This document shows positions 7,754-15,995 of a DNA stretch of 42,013 bases, piece by piece. Origin of the DNA: Endozoicomonas acroporae (GTDB lineage Bacteria > Pseudomonadota > Gammaproteobacteria > Pseudomonadales > Endozoicomonadaceae); the NCBI RefSeq assembly GCF_002864045.1, contig NZ_PJPV01000097.1, forward strand, positions 1 through 42,013, written 5' to 3'. Both the position numbers and the translations under genes were made by a program. Each line of letters starts with the position of its first letter. The first letter of the stretch is position 1. The notes beneath the pieces were generated by a model. That model worked only from the letters and a program-made list of their open reading frames with translations, ran no database searches and was not told where the DNA came from.

Positions 7754-10700
7754 ATGAATCTGACCCGCTTCTCCATCCACAACCCGGCAGTGATTGCTAT
7801 TGCGGTTGCGCTGACTTTCATGTTTGGCCTGATGAGTATACGTCAGCTGCCCATTCAGTTGTTTCCTGATATTGATCGTCCGCATCTGTCGGTAGAGGTG
7901 TTCTGGAGGGCAGCGGCACCGGAGGAGATAGAATCAGAAGTCACAGATCCACTGGAACAGGCGCTTAAAGGTCTGCCAGGGTTGAAGATGATGGAAAGTG
8001 ATTCAGGCAGCGGACGTGTTGAAATTGATATGGAATTTGCCCTGGGCACGGACATGCAGGAAACCCTGCTTGAGGTGATCAATCGCCTGAATCGGGTTTC
8101 TGGCCTGCCAGACAATATCCGTGGACCGTTTGTCAATAATAATGGCTCCAATGACAGCCTGACCTGGTTTTTTCTTCAGCAGTTACCGGGCAATGATCGT
8201 TCCATTAAAAGCTATCAGGGGCTGATTGATTCCCGGGTGAAACCGGTGCTGGAAAGTATTCCCGGTGTTGCTGGTGTCGCTGTCCGTGGCGAAGGGGAAC
8301 AGCAGCTGGATATTGTTTTTGACCCATGGCGTGCCGCAGAGCTTGGGGTCACTATTCCTGAGCTGGCAGCTCGTGTAGCCACCGGTTTTGATGTTTCCGG
8401 CGGTACCCTGAATATCGGGCGCCGTGAGTATAAACTGCGGCTGGCGGGTAAATATGAGATTGACCAGCTGGGTGACATGGTGGTGTCCTGGCGTGACGGT
8501 TTGCCCGTGTACCTTCGTGATCTGGCAGATATTTCCATAAGCCGGGGTAAGGAGCGAACGCTGCGCATTCAGAATGGCAACCCGGCCATTGGCATGCAGA
8601 TTTTCAAAGAGTCTGGTGCCAATGCCCTGGATGCATTACTGGGTATCAAGACTGCAGTTAAAAAACTGAATGACGATGTGTTGGAGCCTGAAGGGGTGAA
8701 GATGGTTCAGTCCTTTGATGCTTCGGTATTTATTCAGCGCGCCCTGGATATGGTCAGTACCAACCTGCTCTTTGGGATTTTGCTGGCCATTGCCGTTCTC
8801 TGGTGTTTTTTGCGGCGCTGGCGGGCAACGTTGATCATTGCCATGTCGATCCCTGTGTGCCTGATGATTACTTTGGGTATTCTGTTTTTCACAGGCCGTA
8901 CCTTAAATGTTATTTCTCTGGCCGGGCTGGCATTTTCTGTTGGTATGGTACTGGATGCGGCCATTGTGATGCTGGAAAGCATCGTGCGACAGAGGGAGAA
9001 CAGTAATATCGAACCAGTTAAAGCGGTGGAAGTGGCGTCGTCCAGGGTATGGGGCGCACTGCTGGCATCAACACTGACGACGATCGCTATCTTTCTGCCC
9101 GTTATGCTTCTGAATGATGTGGAGGGGCAGCTGTTTGCTGACCTTGCCTTGACCATTGCGGTTTCGGTGGCTGTTTCACTGTTGATTGCCATGACTGTGC
9201 TGCCCACCGCTGCCGCACGGTGGTTACCACAACAGGAATTTAAAGACCACTACCGCCATATCTGGCAGGGAATAAGTGACTGGATTGTTCGCCTGACCTC
9301 AACCAGCCGTCGCCGCTGGCTGATTATTGTTGTGCTGATGGGGCTGCCAATCGTATTAACCCGTGTCGCTATGCCCCGAATGGATTATCTGCCGGAAGTT
9401 AAACGGGATGCTGTCGACGTCTGGTTTAATTTTTCTCCGGGAACCAGTGTTTCATCGGTTAAGGAGGAGGTGGTTCCACTCCTGATTGAACGGCTTAAAC
9501 CGTATATGGAAGGTACTGCTGAGCCAGCATTGAAAAATTATTACTTTATTCTGTGGCCCGGTGGCGCAACCATGGGGATTCGAGCGAAAGACCAGAGCCA
9601 GGTGAAAGTGCTGGAAAGGTTGGTCAGACAGGACATTGTCAATGATATTCCCGATGCAACGGCTTTTGCCCGCCAGGGCAACTTGTTTGGCAATTATGGC
9701 AACGGTAATGGCGTTAACCTCGACCTTCAGTCAGATAACCTTCCCGGGCTTTATACCGTAGCAAAGCGGGTGATTGGGCTAATTCAGGAGGAGTTGCCCG
9801 GTGCTGATGTACGGCCTTTTCCCGGGCTGGATTTCACAGCACCGGAACTGAGGCTTTTGCCGGATGATCGTCGCCTTTCTGAAGTGGGTTGGTACCGGGG
9901 CAGTCTGCCAGTGATCATACAGAGTCTGGGAGAAGGCATTCATTTGGGAGAATATTTTGATGGCCAGGAGAGCCTGGACATTATTATGCGCGGCAATGAA
10001 ATCCGCTCCCCCCAGGTGTTGGAAATGACGCCGTTGATGACCCCCGCCGGGTTTGTTGTTCCTCTTGGTGAGCTGTTGTCGGTCGAGTCGAGACTGGGGC
10101 CGGAAAGTATTCGCCGGGTCGATCAGCGACGGACACTGACCCTGTCAATTTCACCGACTGATGATATGACCCTGGAAGACACACTGGATTTTGTCGAGCA
10201 GACCATTGTCCCGAAAGCTTCTCAATTGATTAAAGACGGGATTAAAGACGGTGGCCAGATAAAAATTTCCGGTAATGCTGATAGCCTTAAGCAAGCGATT
10301 AACAACTTACTGAATATTTTTATCTTTGCACTGTTGATTTTAATGATCCTGCTTTGGGGGTTATTCAGGTCCTTCAGAGACACGCTGCTGGTCATCCTGA
10401 CGCTGCCACTGGCCACGGTGGGTGGTTTGCTGGCGATGGTTTTATTGAATGGTATTACTGCTCAACCTATGGATCTTTTGACCATGGTCGGCTTTATTAT
10501 TCTGCTGGGGCTGGTGGTGAATAATGCCATTCTACTGGTTCATCAGGCCCGAAGTGGTGAGCGTTCAGGAATGAACAGAAAACAGGCGGTCCAGCAGGCA
10601 TTGGTTACCCGGATGCGCCCGATATTTATGACCACTTTGACCAGTATCTTTGGCATGTTGCCGCTGTTATTAAGTCCTGCAACGGGCAGTGAAATATATC

Positions 10701-10828
10701 GTGGGCTGGCCGCAGTGATTATTGGCGGCATGACCATCAGTACGGTCTTTACATTAGTGCTGCTGCCGAGCCTGTTACGGGTCGGTGAAAAAGAGGTGGC
10801 TGATACCAAAATGGAGCCAAGCGCATGA
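7754..10828 (+). CDS. RND-family efflux transporter permease subunit
   Basis: This is a 1,024-residue inner-membrane RND pump. The start MNLTRFSIHNP and TM1 are followed by a large periplasmic loop, TM2-TM6, a second periplasmic loop, and TM7-TM12. The TM4 motif is FSVGMVLDAAIVMLES, retaining Asp401 of the proton-relay pair but with Ala402 where AcrB-type pumps have a second Asp. The TM10 equivalent has VVNNAILLV, where AcrB has a lysine. This fits the broad, less studied HAE1-like group rather than AcrB itself. The stop overlaps the start of the membrane fusion protein gene by 4 bp (ATGA), so they are translationally coupled. The pump-first gene order is the reverse of the usual one. No outer-membrane channel gene lies nearby. 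The substrate is unknown. Confidence 0.85.
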   Translation: MNLTRFSIHNPAVIAIAVALTFMFGLMSIRQLPIQLFPDIDRPHLSVEVFWRAAAPEEIESEVTDPLEQALKGLPGLKMMESDSGSGRVEIDMEFALGTDMQETLLEVINRLNRVSGLPDNIRGPFVNNNGSNDSLTWFFLQQLPGNDRSIKSYQGLIDSRVKPVLESIPGVAGVAVRGEGEQQLDIVFDPWRAAELGVTIPELAARVATGFDVSGGTLNIGRREYKLRLAGKYEIDQLGDMVVSWRDGLPVYLRDLADISISRGKERTLRIQNGNPAIGMQIFKESGANALDALLGIKTAVKKLNDDVLEPEGVKMVQSFDASVFIQRALDMVSTNLLFGILLAIAVLWCFLRRWRATLIIAMSIPVCLMITLGILFFTGRTLNVISLAGLAFSVGMVLDAAIVMLESIVRQRENSNIEPVKAVEVASSRVWGALLASTLTTIAIFLPVMLLNDVEGQLFADLALTIAVSVAVSLLIAMTVLPTAAARWLPQQEFKDHYRHIWQGISDWIVRLTSTSRRRWLIIVVLMGLPIVLTRVAMPRMDYLPEVKRDAVDVWFNFSPGTSVSSVKEEVVPLLIERLKPYMEGTAEPALKNYYFILWPGGATMGIRAKDQSQVKVLERLVRQDIVNDIPDATAFARQGNLFGNYGNGNGVNLDLQSDNLPGLYTVAKRVIGLIQEELPGADVRPFPGLDFTAPELRLLPDDRRLSEVGWYRGSLPVIIQSLGEGIHLGEYFDGQESLDIIMRGNEIRSPQVLEMTPLMTPAGFVVPLGELLSVESRLGPESIRRVDQRRTLTLSISPTDDMTLEDTLDFVEQTIVPKASQLIKDGIKDGGQIKISGNADSLKQAINNLLNIFIFALLILMILLWGLFRSFRDTLLVILTLPLATVGGLLAMVLLNGITAQPMDLLTMVGFIILLGLVVNNAILLVHQARSGERSGMNRKQAVQQALVTRMRPIFMTTLTSIFGMLPLLLSPATGSEIYRGLAAVIIGGMTISTVFTLVLLPSLLRVGEKEVADTKMEPSA

Positions 10829-11883
10829 AACTATTACGTCTGAACGGTATGTTGATCCTGCTGATGCTGGTTGCTCCCGTTAGCTTCAGTTCTACTGCCG
10901 TGACCACGGCTGTGGTGGAAACTCATTATTCAGCCCCTGTTCATTGGTTGAACGGCTCTGTAATCAGCCGGGAGAGTGCCAGGATCAGTGCAGAAGTGAG
11001 TGGTCGAATTGTCTGGCTGGCGGATTTTGGACAACCATTGCAAGCAGGTGATCTGCTGGCCAGAGTGGATGATGCAGCGCTAACACTGGAAGTGGACAGT
11101 CAAGAGCTGGCAATGCTCAGGGCCCGTGAGAAGTTTGAGTATTTGAATAAAGAGCTTGAGCGTCTTCAGGCATTGCATAAGAAGAAAAGTATTTCAAAAA
11201 GTGTGTTGGATACAGCGGAACATGATTATCGTATTGCCAAACTGGATTGGCAGCTGGCTACTGTGAATCATAAGAAGGCGCTTGATCAGTTGCAAAGAAC
11301 AAAAATACGAGCGCCGTTCGCCGGAGTGATTAATGATCGAATGTCGGCCGCTGGTGAATTTGTCTCTATTGGTGACCCCCTTGTTCAACTGATTAATACC
11401 GGACGGATTGAGGTGAAGGTTCAGGTACCCATTGAGCTGTCAGGCTATCTGGATGAGCAAAACTTGCTGGATATCCGCGACGGTGAAAAAACTTACCAGT
11501 CACAGTTGATTACCCGGGCGGGGTCGGCAGATTCAAAGTCCAGGTTAATGGAGGTGCGGCTGAGCCCGATTGACGTTAACTGGGCTCCCGGTGCTCCGGT
11601 GAAGGTTGCCATACCACTGAAAAAACCGCTGAAAGCATTGAGGGTTCCCAGGGATGCCGTGGTCATGGACGGTGATGGGCATAAGGTTGTTAAAGTCATC
11701 CGGGAAAGCGAGGTTTATCAAGCGCAGCCTGTAGCTATTGAAGTGCTGTCTGGCAGTGAGCTGTATGTAACGATACGTGGGGATGTGTATCCCGGTGATC
11801 GGGTGGTCGTACGAGGTGCCGTTGGTTTAAAGGCTGATGATGTGGTTACGCTGGTTGATGGCGAGTTAAAGAACGCTGGATGA
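10825..11883 (+). CDS. RND efflux periplasmic adaptor (membrane fusion protein)
   Basis: This 352-residue HlyD/AcrA-type adaptor would link the permease just upstream to an outer-membrane channel. The first ~25 residues form a signal peptide (MLILLMLVAPVSFS). A split lipoyl domain follows (SGRIVWLADFGQPLQAGDLLARVDD, and TKIRAPFAGVIND after the hairpin), flanking a coiled-coil hairpin of about 80 residues rich in Leu, Lys and Glu. Beta-barrel and membrane-proximal regions close the protein. There is no lipobox cysteine, so it is probably a soluble or signal-anchored periplasmic adaptor. The ATG overlaps the permease stop. A TolC-like partner must be encoded elsewhere. Confidence 0.85.
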   Translation: MKLLRLNGMLILLMLVAPVSFSSTAVTTAVVETHYSAPVHWLNGSVISRESARISAEVSGRIVWLADFGQPLQAGDLLARVDDAALTLEVDSQELAMLRAREKFEYLNKELERLQALHKKKSISKSVLDTAEHDYRIAKLDWQLATVNHKKALDQLQRTKIRAPFAGVINDRMSAAGEFVSIGDPLVQLINTGRIEVKVQVPIELSGYLDEQNLLDIRDGEKTYQSQLITRAGSADSKSRLMEVRLSPIDVNWAPGAPVKVAIPLKKPLKALRVPRDAVVMDGDGHKVVKVIRESEVYQAQPVAIEVLSGSELYVTIRGDVYPGDRVVVRGAVGLKADDVVTLVDGELKNAG

Positions 11884-12095
11884 TTTCAGGATTTCTACCG
11901 TGCAGTGAACTGCTCCACAGTTATGGCAGATCACTTTATTATGGGACGGATTGCGGGAATTACTGAGTGATACTTTCGTCCTATGGGCTTTACAAGCTCT
12001 ATGGGGATGGGTAATATCGTCGCCTCTCTGGTTCGCAGTCAGTTGTGGACGAGGAGTTCTTATTCTGTCTATCAGCCTGTGGCTGGTGTAGACAT

Positions 12096-12171
12096 GGGTC
12101 GTTAGCTCAGTCGGTAGAGCAGTTGGCTTTTAACCAATTGGTCGTAGGTTCGAATCCTACACGACCCACCA
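12096..12171 (+). tRNA. tRNA-Lys (anticodon TTT)
   Basis: A full cloverleaf of 76 nt with encoded CCA. The acceptor GGGTCGT pairs with ACGACCC, the D arm is GCTC/GAGC, and the anticodon stem GTTGG/CCAAT carries the loop CTTTTAA, giving anticodon TTT. The T arm is GTAGG-TTCGAAT-CCTAC. It is a solitary tRNA gene on the opposite strand to ndh. I see no integrase or phage attachment duplication next to it. Confidence 0.97.
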
Positions 12172-12185
12172 TTTTCCAGTTTTAT

Positions 12186-12219
12186 AGCCGTTGGTGAACT
12201 TTTTGCCTGCGGCTTTTTT
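12186..12219 (+). terminator. Weak terminator after tRNA-Lys
   Basis: AGCCG (12186-12190) can pair with CGGCT (12210-12214), followed by TTTTTT. The loop is long, so the call is tentative. It lies in the 49-bp gap where tRNA-Lys and ndh transcripts converge. Confidence 0.4.
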
Positions 12220-12220
12220 G

Positions 12221-13534
12221 TTAGTGAAGTTTAAGCTGTGGTCGGGTTGTCCTGCTGATCAGGTCCTTCAGAATCAATGTTCCGGTTCTCAGCTTGCCAA
12301 AGAGCGTCATCTGGTGCATTCGGTACAGGCTGATGTAAAACCATTTGGCCAGTGTTCCCTCAATCATCATATCGCCGGTAATGGCACCCATCAGATTGCC
12401 CACGGCACTAAAGCGGCTCAGGGAGATCAGGGAGCCGTAATCCTGGTAATTGAATTCCAGCGCTGTGGCGCCATTGGCCTGGGCTATCAGGCTTTTGGCC
12501 AGCAGGGATGCCTGTTGATGGGCCGCCTGTGCCCGGGGAGGGATAGTAATATGTTCATTTTTACTATCGGTCAGGGTGCAGCTTGCGCAGTCGCCCATGG
12601 CGTAGATTTGATCGTCCAGCGTCGTTTGTAAGGTGGAACGGACAACCAGTTGATTGATCCGGTTGGTTTCCAGGCCGTCTATATCGGACAGAAACTCAGG
12701 TGCTTTGATCCCCGCTGCCCAGATTCTCAGGTCGGATTCAATAAACTCACCATCACGGGTGGTTACCCCGTCAGCCTTGATTTCGCTCACCATCTGCCGG
12801 GTCATTACCCGAATCCCCATTTTGCTTAACTGCTTTTGAACACTGTTGCTGATTCGAACCGGCAGTGCAGGCAGTATTCTTGCGCCTCCCTCGATGATGG
12901 TTACTTCCAGATCCTCCGGCTTGATGGCATCCAGTCCATAGTGGGCCAGTTCAATGGCGGCAAAATGGAGTTCTGCGGCCAGCTCCACGCCAGTGGCACC
13001 GGCACCAATAATGGCAATGCGAAGCCTGGTGCTTTCGTTATTGCTTGCCTGGGCGTGAAGATAGTGGTTAATCAGAGTGGTGTGGATTTTCTCTGCCTGT
13101 TGACGGTTATCCAGGAACAGGCAGTGCTCTCTGGCACCGGGTGTATTGAAGTCGTTGGCGGTACTGCCGACGGCAATAACCAGCTGATCGTAGGCCAGGG
13201 TGCGGGCAGGCACAACCTCGTGACCGCTGGCATCCTTAACAGGGCTGAGTCCGATGGACTTTTCTGCGCGATTCAGGCTGGCCATCTTGCCGGGAATAAA
13301 TTTGAAGTGGTTCCATTTGGCCTGTGCCAGATAGCTTAATTCATCTTCGAAGGCATTAAGGGAGCCAGCGGCCACTTCGTGCAGGAGTGGTTTCCAGAAA
13401 TGGGTATTATTGGCATCGATCAGGATGATTTCAGCGCGCTGTTTTTTGCCGAGTTTCCTGCCCAGGCCGGTGGCCAGTTCAAGCCCCCCGGCACCACCAC
13501 CAACGATCACGATTCTATGGAGTTTGTTCTTCAC
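12221..13534 (-). CDS. ndh: Type II NADH dehydrogenase
   Basis: This 437-residue FAD enzyme is the single-subunit, non-proton-pumping NADH:quinone oxidoreductase of the respiratory chain, attached to the inner face of the membrane. The FAD-binding GGGAGGLE is at residues 12-19, followed by WKPLLHEVAAGSL, a hallmark of Ndh. The NADH-binding GAGATGVE is at 177-184 and the second FAD contact is YAMGDCASC. The C-terminal hydrophobic or amphipathic part (WFYISLYRMHQ) is the membrane-contact region. Length agrees with E. coli Ndh (434). It converges on tRNA-Lys. The DUF3094-like gene lies upstream in the same orientation, an arrangement I also recall from Pseudomonas. Confidence 0.93.
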   Translation of the reverse strand: MKNKLHRIVIVGGGAGGLELATGLGRKLGKKQRAEIILIDANNTHFWKPLLHEVAAGSLNAFEDELSYLAQAKWNHFKFIPGKMASLNRAEKSIGLSPVKDASGHEVVPARTLAYDQLVIAVGSTANDFNTPGAREHCLFLDNRQQAEKIHTTLINHYLHAQASNNESTRLRIAIIGAGATGVELAAELHFAAIELAHYGLDAIKPEDLEVTIIEGGARILPALPVRISNSVQKQLSKMGIRVMTRQMVSEIKADGVTTRDGEFIESDLRIWAAGIKAPEFLSDIDGLETNRINQLVVRSTLQTTLDDQIYAMGDCASCTLTDSKNEHITIPPRAQAAHQQASLLAKSLIAQANGATALEFNYQDYGSLISLSRFSAVGNLMGAITGDMMIEGTLAKWFYISLYRMHQMTLFGKLRTGTLILKDLISRTTRPQLKLH

Positions 13535-13659
13535 ATTGATTCCAGTTTTTTCTATTAATTATGTATGGCTGTTATAAGGGCTGTTATTGTTTCACCGGAG
13601 AGCCGAACTTACTGTTCATGGCTATTTTTTTGCCTGCGTTCTGGTTGCAGGTCATCCTC

Positions 13660-13905
13660 TCAGTCAGGTAAAACCAGGTAGCCGATGATCCGGCTTAAAA
13701 CACCAAGCACAACAATAACAACCGTTAGCCAGGCCATCAGGCGCAGAGGTCTGAATGGCGAACGCTCGACTTCATTAACCCCTTCCTTTAAATACTGATC
13801 AACCCGCTGCTGGTCTTCAGGATACAGCCGTTTGGATTGTTGGGCGGAACTGGCAATGGGCTTTTTATCGGCGACAGGTGCAGAAGTACTCTGGCTCATG
13901 GTCAT
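13660..13905 (-). CDS. DUF3094-like small membrane protein
   Basis: An 81-residue protein of unknown function. A polar N-terminus is followed by the conserved-looking stretch RLYPEDQQRVDQYL and GVNEVERSPFRP, which I recognise as the DUF3094 family of gammaproteobacteria. One transmembrane helix spans about residues 57-78 and it ends in LPD. It lies about 125 bp upstream of ndh on the same strand, so a link to respiration is possible but unproven. The first ATG has an AAGGGAG ribosome binding site. A second ATG two codons later is an alternative start. Confidence 0.75.
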   Translation of the reverse strand: MTMSQSTSAPVADKKPIASSAQQSKRLYPEDQQRVDQYLKEGVNEVERSPFRPLRLMAWLTVVIVVLGVLSRIIGYLVLPD

Positions 13906-14373
13906 AACTCCCTTTCTTCAGCCCAAACATAGTACATTCTGAGATCGGCGGAAAGGTGATGGGATGGTTTTTGACCGATTTATCAAACTTTTCGGCCGGA
14001 TTTGCAAAACCAGTGAACACCATTGTCATTCAGTTAACAGGGCTTCTTAAGGTAGACATTAAGCGCCTACTCACCTCTTCGAGAAGTTAAAGACGGAACC
14101 ACGAAGGTCACGAAGAGCACAAAGAAGAAATTTCCTTTCCCTTCGTGCTCTTTGCCGTGAAAAATATTTTGCTTAACCATTTTTCACCCCTGAGGGTGGC
14201 GCAAACTATTTTCACGCGCCATGGGCATTTGTGTCCTCTTTGCCGTGAAAGAAAATTGCCACGGAGGCACGGAGACACAGAGGTAAAACTTTATCTTGTC
14301 TCCGTGCCTCTGTGTCTCCGTGGCAATTTTTCTTTCACGGCAAAGTTTTGAGTCATCAAAGTAGGCTAAAGCG
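13906..14373. other. Gene-free interval upstream of the RING cluster
   Basis: There is no supported gene. The right half is filled by inverted repeats of the CACGAAG/CACGGAG kind (see 14098-14345). Small open frames across them arise from the repeats and are not credible proteins. Confidence 0.6.
14098..14345. repeat. Two nested CACGAAG / CACGGAG inverted repeats
   Basis: First unit: ACCACGAAGGTCACGAAG at 14098 is answered by CTTCGTGCTCTTTGCCGTG ending near 14160. Second unit, 14236-14345: CTTTGCCGTGAAAG is inverted at the right end, and inside it GCCACGGAGGCACGGAG faces CTCCGTGCCTCTGTGTCTCC. The arms total about 45 bp each with a spacer of about 10 bp. Intergenic hairpins of this wording occur in many unrelated bacterial genomes as I remember. 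Their function is unknown. They mark the left edge of the RING cluster. Confidence 0.7.
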
Positions 14374-15055
14374 ATGAACGGTGTCGATAATGCGACAGAT
14401 TTATCCTTCAATTGTATTCTATGTGGTGATGACGGGTATATCAGAGGAGAATATGGTGGGCGTTCACTGGTCAAAACCTCTTGCAATCCGATACCTCACG
14501 TTTTTCACCTGGAATGCATTACCCGATGGTTTGACAGTGATCAGCAGAAGGTAAAAAGGCTTGATGAACGCCAATGCGGTGAATGTAACCAGAAAAAGGC
14601 ACTGCCATTGATCCGTATGAACGGTATGAGACCACTTGAAGACGAATCACCTTAATTGTGAAACCCTGATATTTAATGCCTGCCGTACTGGGGATACGAC
14701 CAACTTGAAAATGCTTCTGCGCCAAGATGAGACTTTGGCCAATCGGACTTACCATTCGGTAACCACCGGTCATCCTGAACACCTGTTAGCTGTCGCTTAA
14801 AGGAAGGACATACTGATTTAGTCCGGCTCTTGATCGACTAGAAAATTCTTGAAGACTATAAGTAGTTAACCAAATGAAATCATATATTTCTGACTAAGTG
14901 GGCAGTCACTCTGCGGCGTTGCAACTCCGGTCACATAGCTACGGCTATGCTCCCTGCGTTGCGCCTTGCATAGTAACTGCCCACTTAGCCAGAAATATAC
15001 GATTCCATTTGGCCAACTACTTAGAGCCCAACCATCAGACTGTCTTCTACAGTGA
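14374..15055 (+). pseudogene. RING-H2 gene copy A, frameshifted, internally deleted and carrying a MITE
   Basis: The first 93 codons (14374-14655) read as an intact RING-H2 domain: Cys-x2-Cys, then Cys-x4-His-x2-His-x2-Cys, then Cys-x2-Cys. Compared with copies at 15517 and 18264, one extra A near 14656 makes the stop. Past it the reading continues in another frame (YCETLIFNACRTG... HPEHLLAVA) and shifts again near 14805. The body is then joined directly to the last codons of the family (AAAATTCTTGAAGAC at 14841), so the whole ankyrin region is deleted. A family-1 MITE sits at 14861-15021 and the ancestral stop is at 15055. A free-standing 93-residue RING protein could still be made. Confidence 0.8.
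14859..15023. repeat. Family-1 MITE, copy 2, with visible TA target duplication
   Basis: A 161-bp palindromic element (14861-15021) is flanked by TA on both sides (14859-14860, 15022-15023). The paralogous sequence at 17761-17776 reads GACTATAGAGCCC without the element, which here splits as GACTATA ... TAGAGCCC. This shows directly that the element inserted at a TA and duplicated it. The sequence is about 93% like copy 1 by eye. Confidence 0.92.
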
Positions 15056-15995
15056 GCAATAAAATTGCGCGGAGAACCGATGCCGGGCCTTGAATCTTGT
15101 TTGTTTCAAACCTCCACTTCATACTGCGACAAACCCGGTGCAACACTTTTGATCTCTACTTTCTGAATAAATACCTTTTCCCCAACACATACAGACTCCC
15201 CCCCTTAACGGTAATAATCGAACCATCCCGGAGGGTGGCCTGACTTGTACCGTTGCCATTGTTGGCGGTAATGGTGGCGATAATCCGCCCCCCTTCAGCA
15301 ATGAGTACCTTAAACTGTTGCCAGATATTTGTGGTTGCCATCACTTCTATTTCTAATAAACGACTAATGTCTTATGCAAGGTGGTTAGGTTTTAGGTTCG
15401 CTCCTGACTTTTGAATTTTAACGACAATCGTCTTGTTAAAATTCTGTTTTTTGTGGAACTTAATCCGCTGATTTTTGCCCTACCCACAGTGTTGAGTCAA
15501 ATGGCTGGCTAAAGCAATGAATGGTGTCGGTAGAAACGAGGCAAATTTATTCTTTGAATGTTCTATCTGTCGTGGTGACGACGGCTATTGCGGACAGCTT
15601 GGCGGGCGTTCTCTGGTCAAAACCTCTTGCGAAGGACGTCACTTTTTCCACCTGGAATGCATCTCAGACTGGCTCAACAGTAAACAACAGTCAGCAATGG
15701 CTCTTGACCAACGCCAATGTGCATACTGCAGGGAACCGGCACTGCCATTGAATCGTATAGACGGTGTGAGACTGCTTGTTGACGAATCCTCTTATTGTGA
15801 AACCCAGATATTTAATTACTGTCGTACCGGAAATCTGCGCGAGCTGAGTGCGCTCCTGCGCCAGGACAGGACTTTGGCCAATCGGACTTACCATTCGGTG
15901 ACCACCGGTCATCCTGAACACCTGTTAGCTGTCGCCATAAAGAACGAGAATACTGATTTAGTCCGGCTCCTGATCGACTGCGGTGCCGATGTCAA
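15024..15995. repeat. Direct repeat, left copy (partner 17769-18742)
   Basis: About 972 bp are nearly identical by eye to 17769-18742 (974 bp). The repeat covers the end of the preceding RING-ankyrin gene, the small phage-like gene on the minus strand, the common leader, and the RING domain plus first ankyrin-like helices of the next gene. This is a tandem duplication of a gene-plus-spacer unit. Confidence 0.85.
15106..15341 (-). pseudogene. Phage-like small gene, copy 1, frameshifted in a poly-C tract
   Basis: This is the same gene as 17851-18087, starting MATTNIWQQFKVLIAEGG. A run of seven C on the + strand (near 15198-15204) replaces the eight C of the intact copy, shifting the frame after ITVKGG. 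The second half (motif near the end EVEV in the intact copy) is then out of frame. It converges on RING-gene copy A. Confidence 0.75.

Noticed and set aside
12096..12171. Genomic island attached at tRNA-Lys
   Set aside because: No integrase and no duplicated tRNA end are seen near the RING array.
12191..13339. Open reading frames on the + strand across 12191-13339
   Set aside because: They lie opposite ndh, which has complete FAD and NADH motifs. Long opposite frames are common in such genes.
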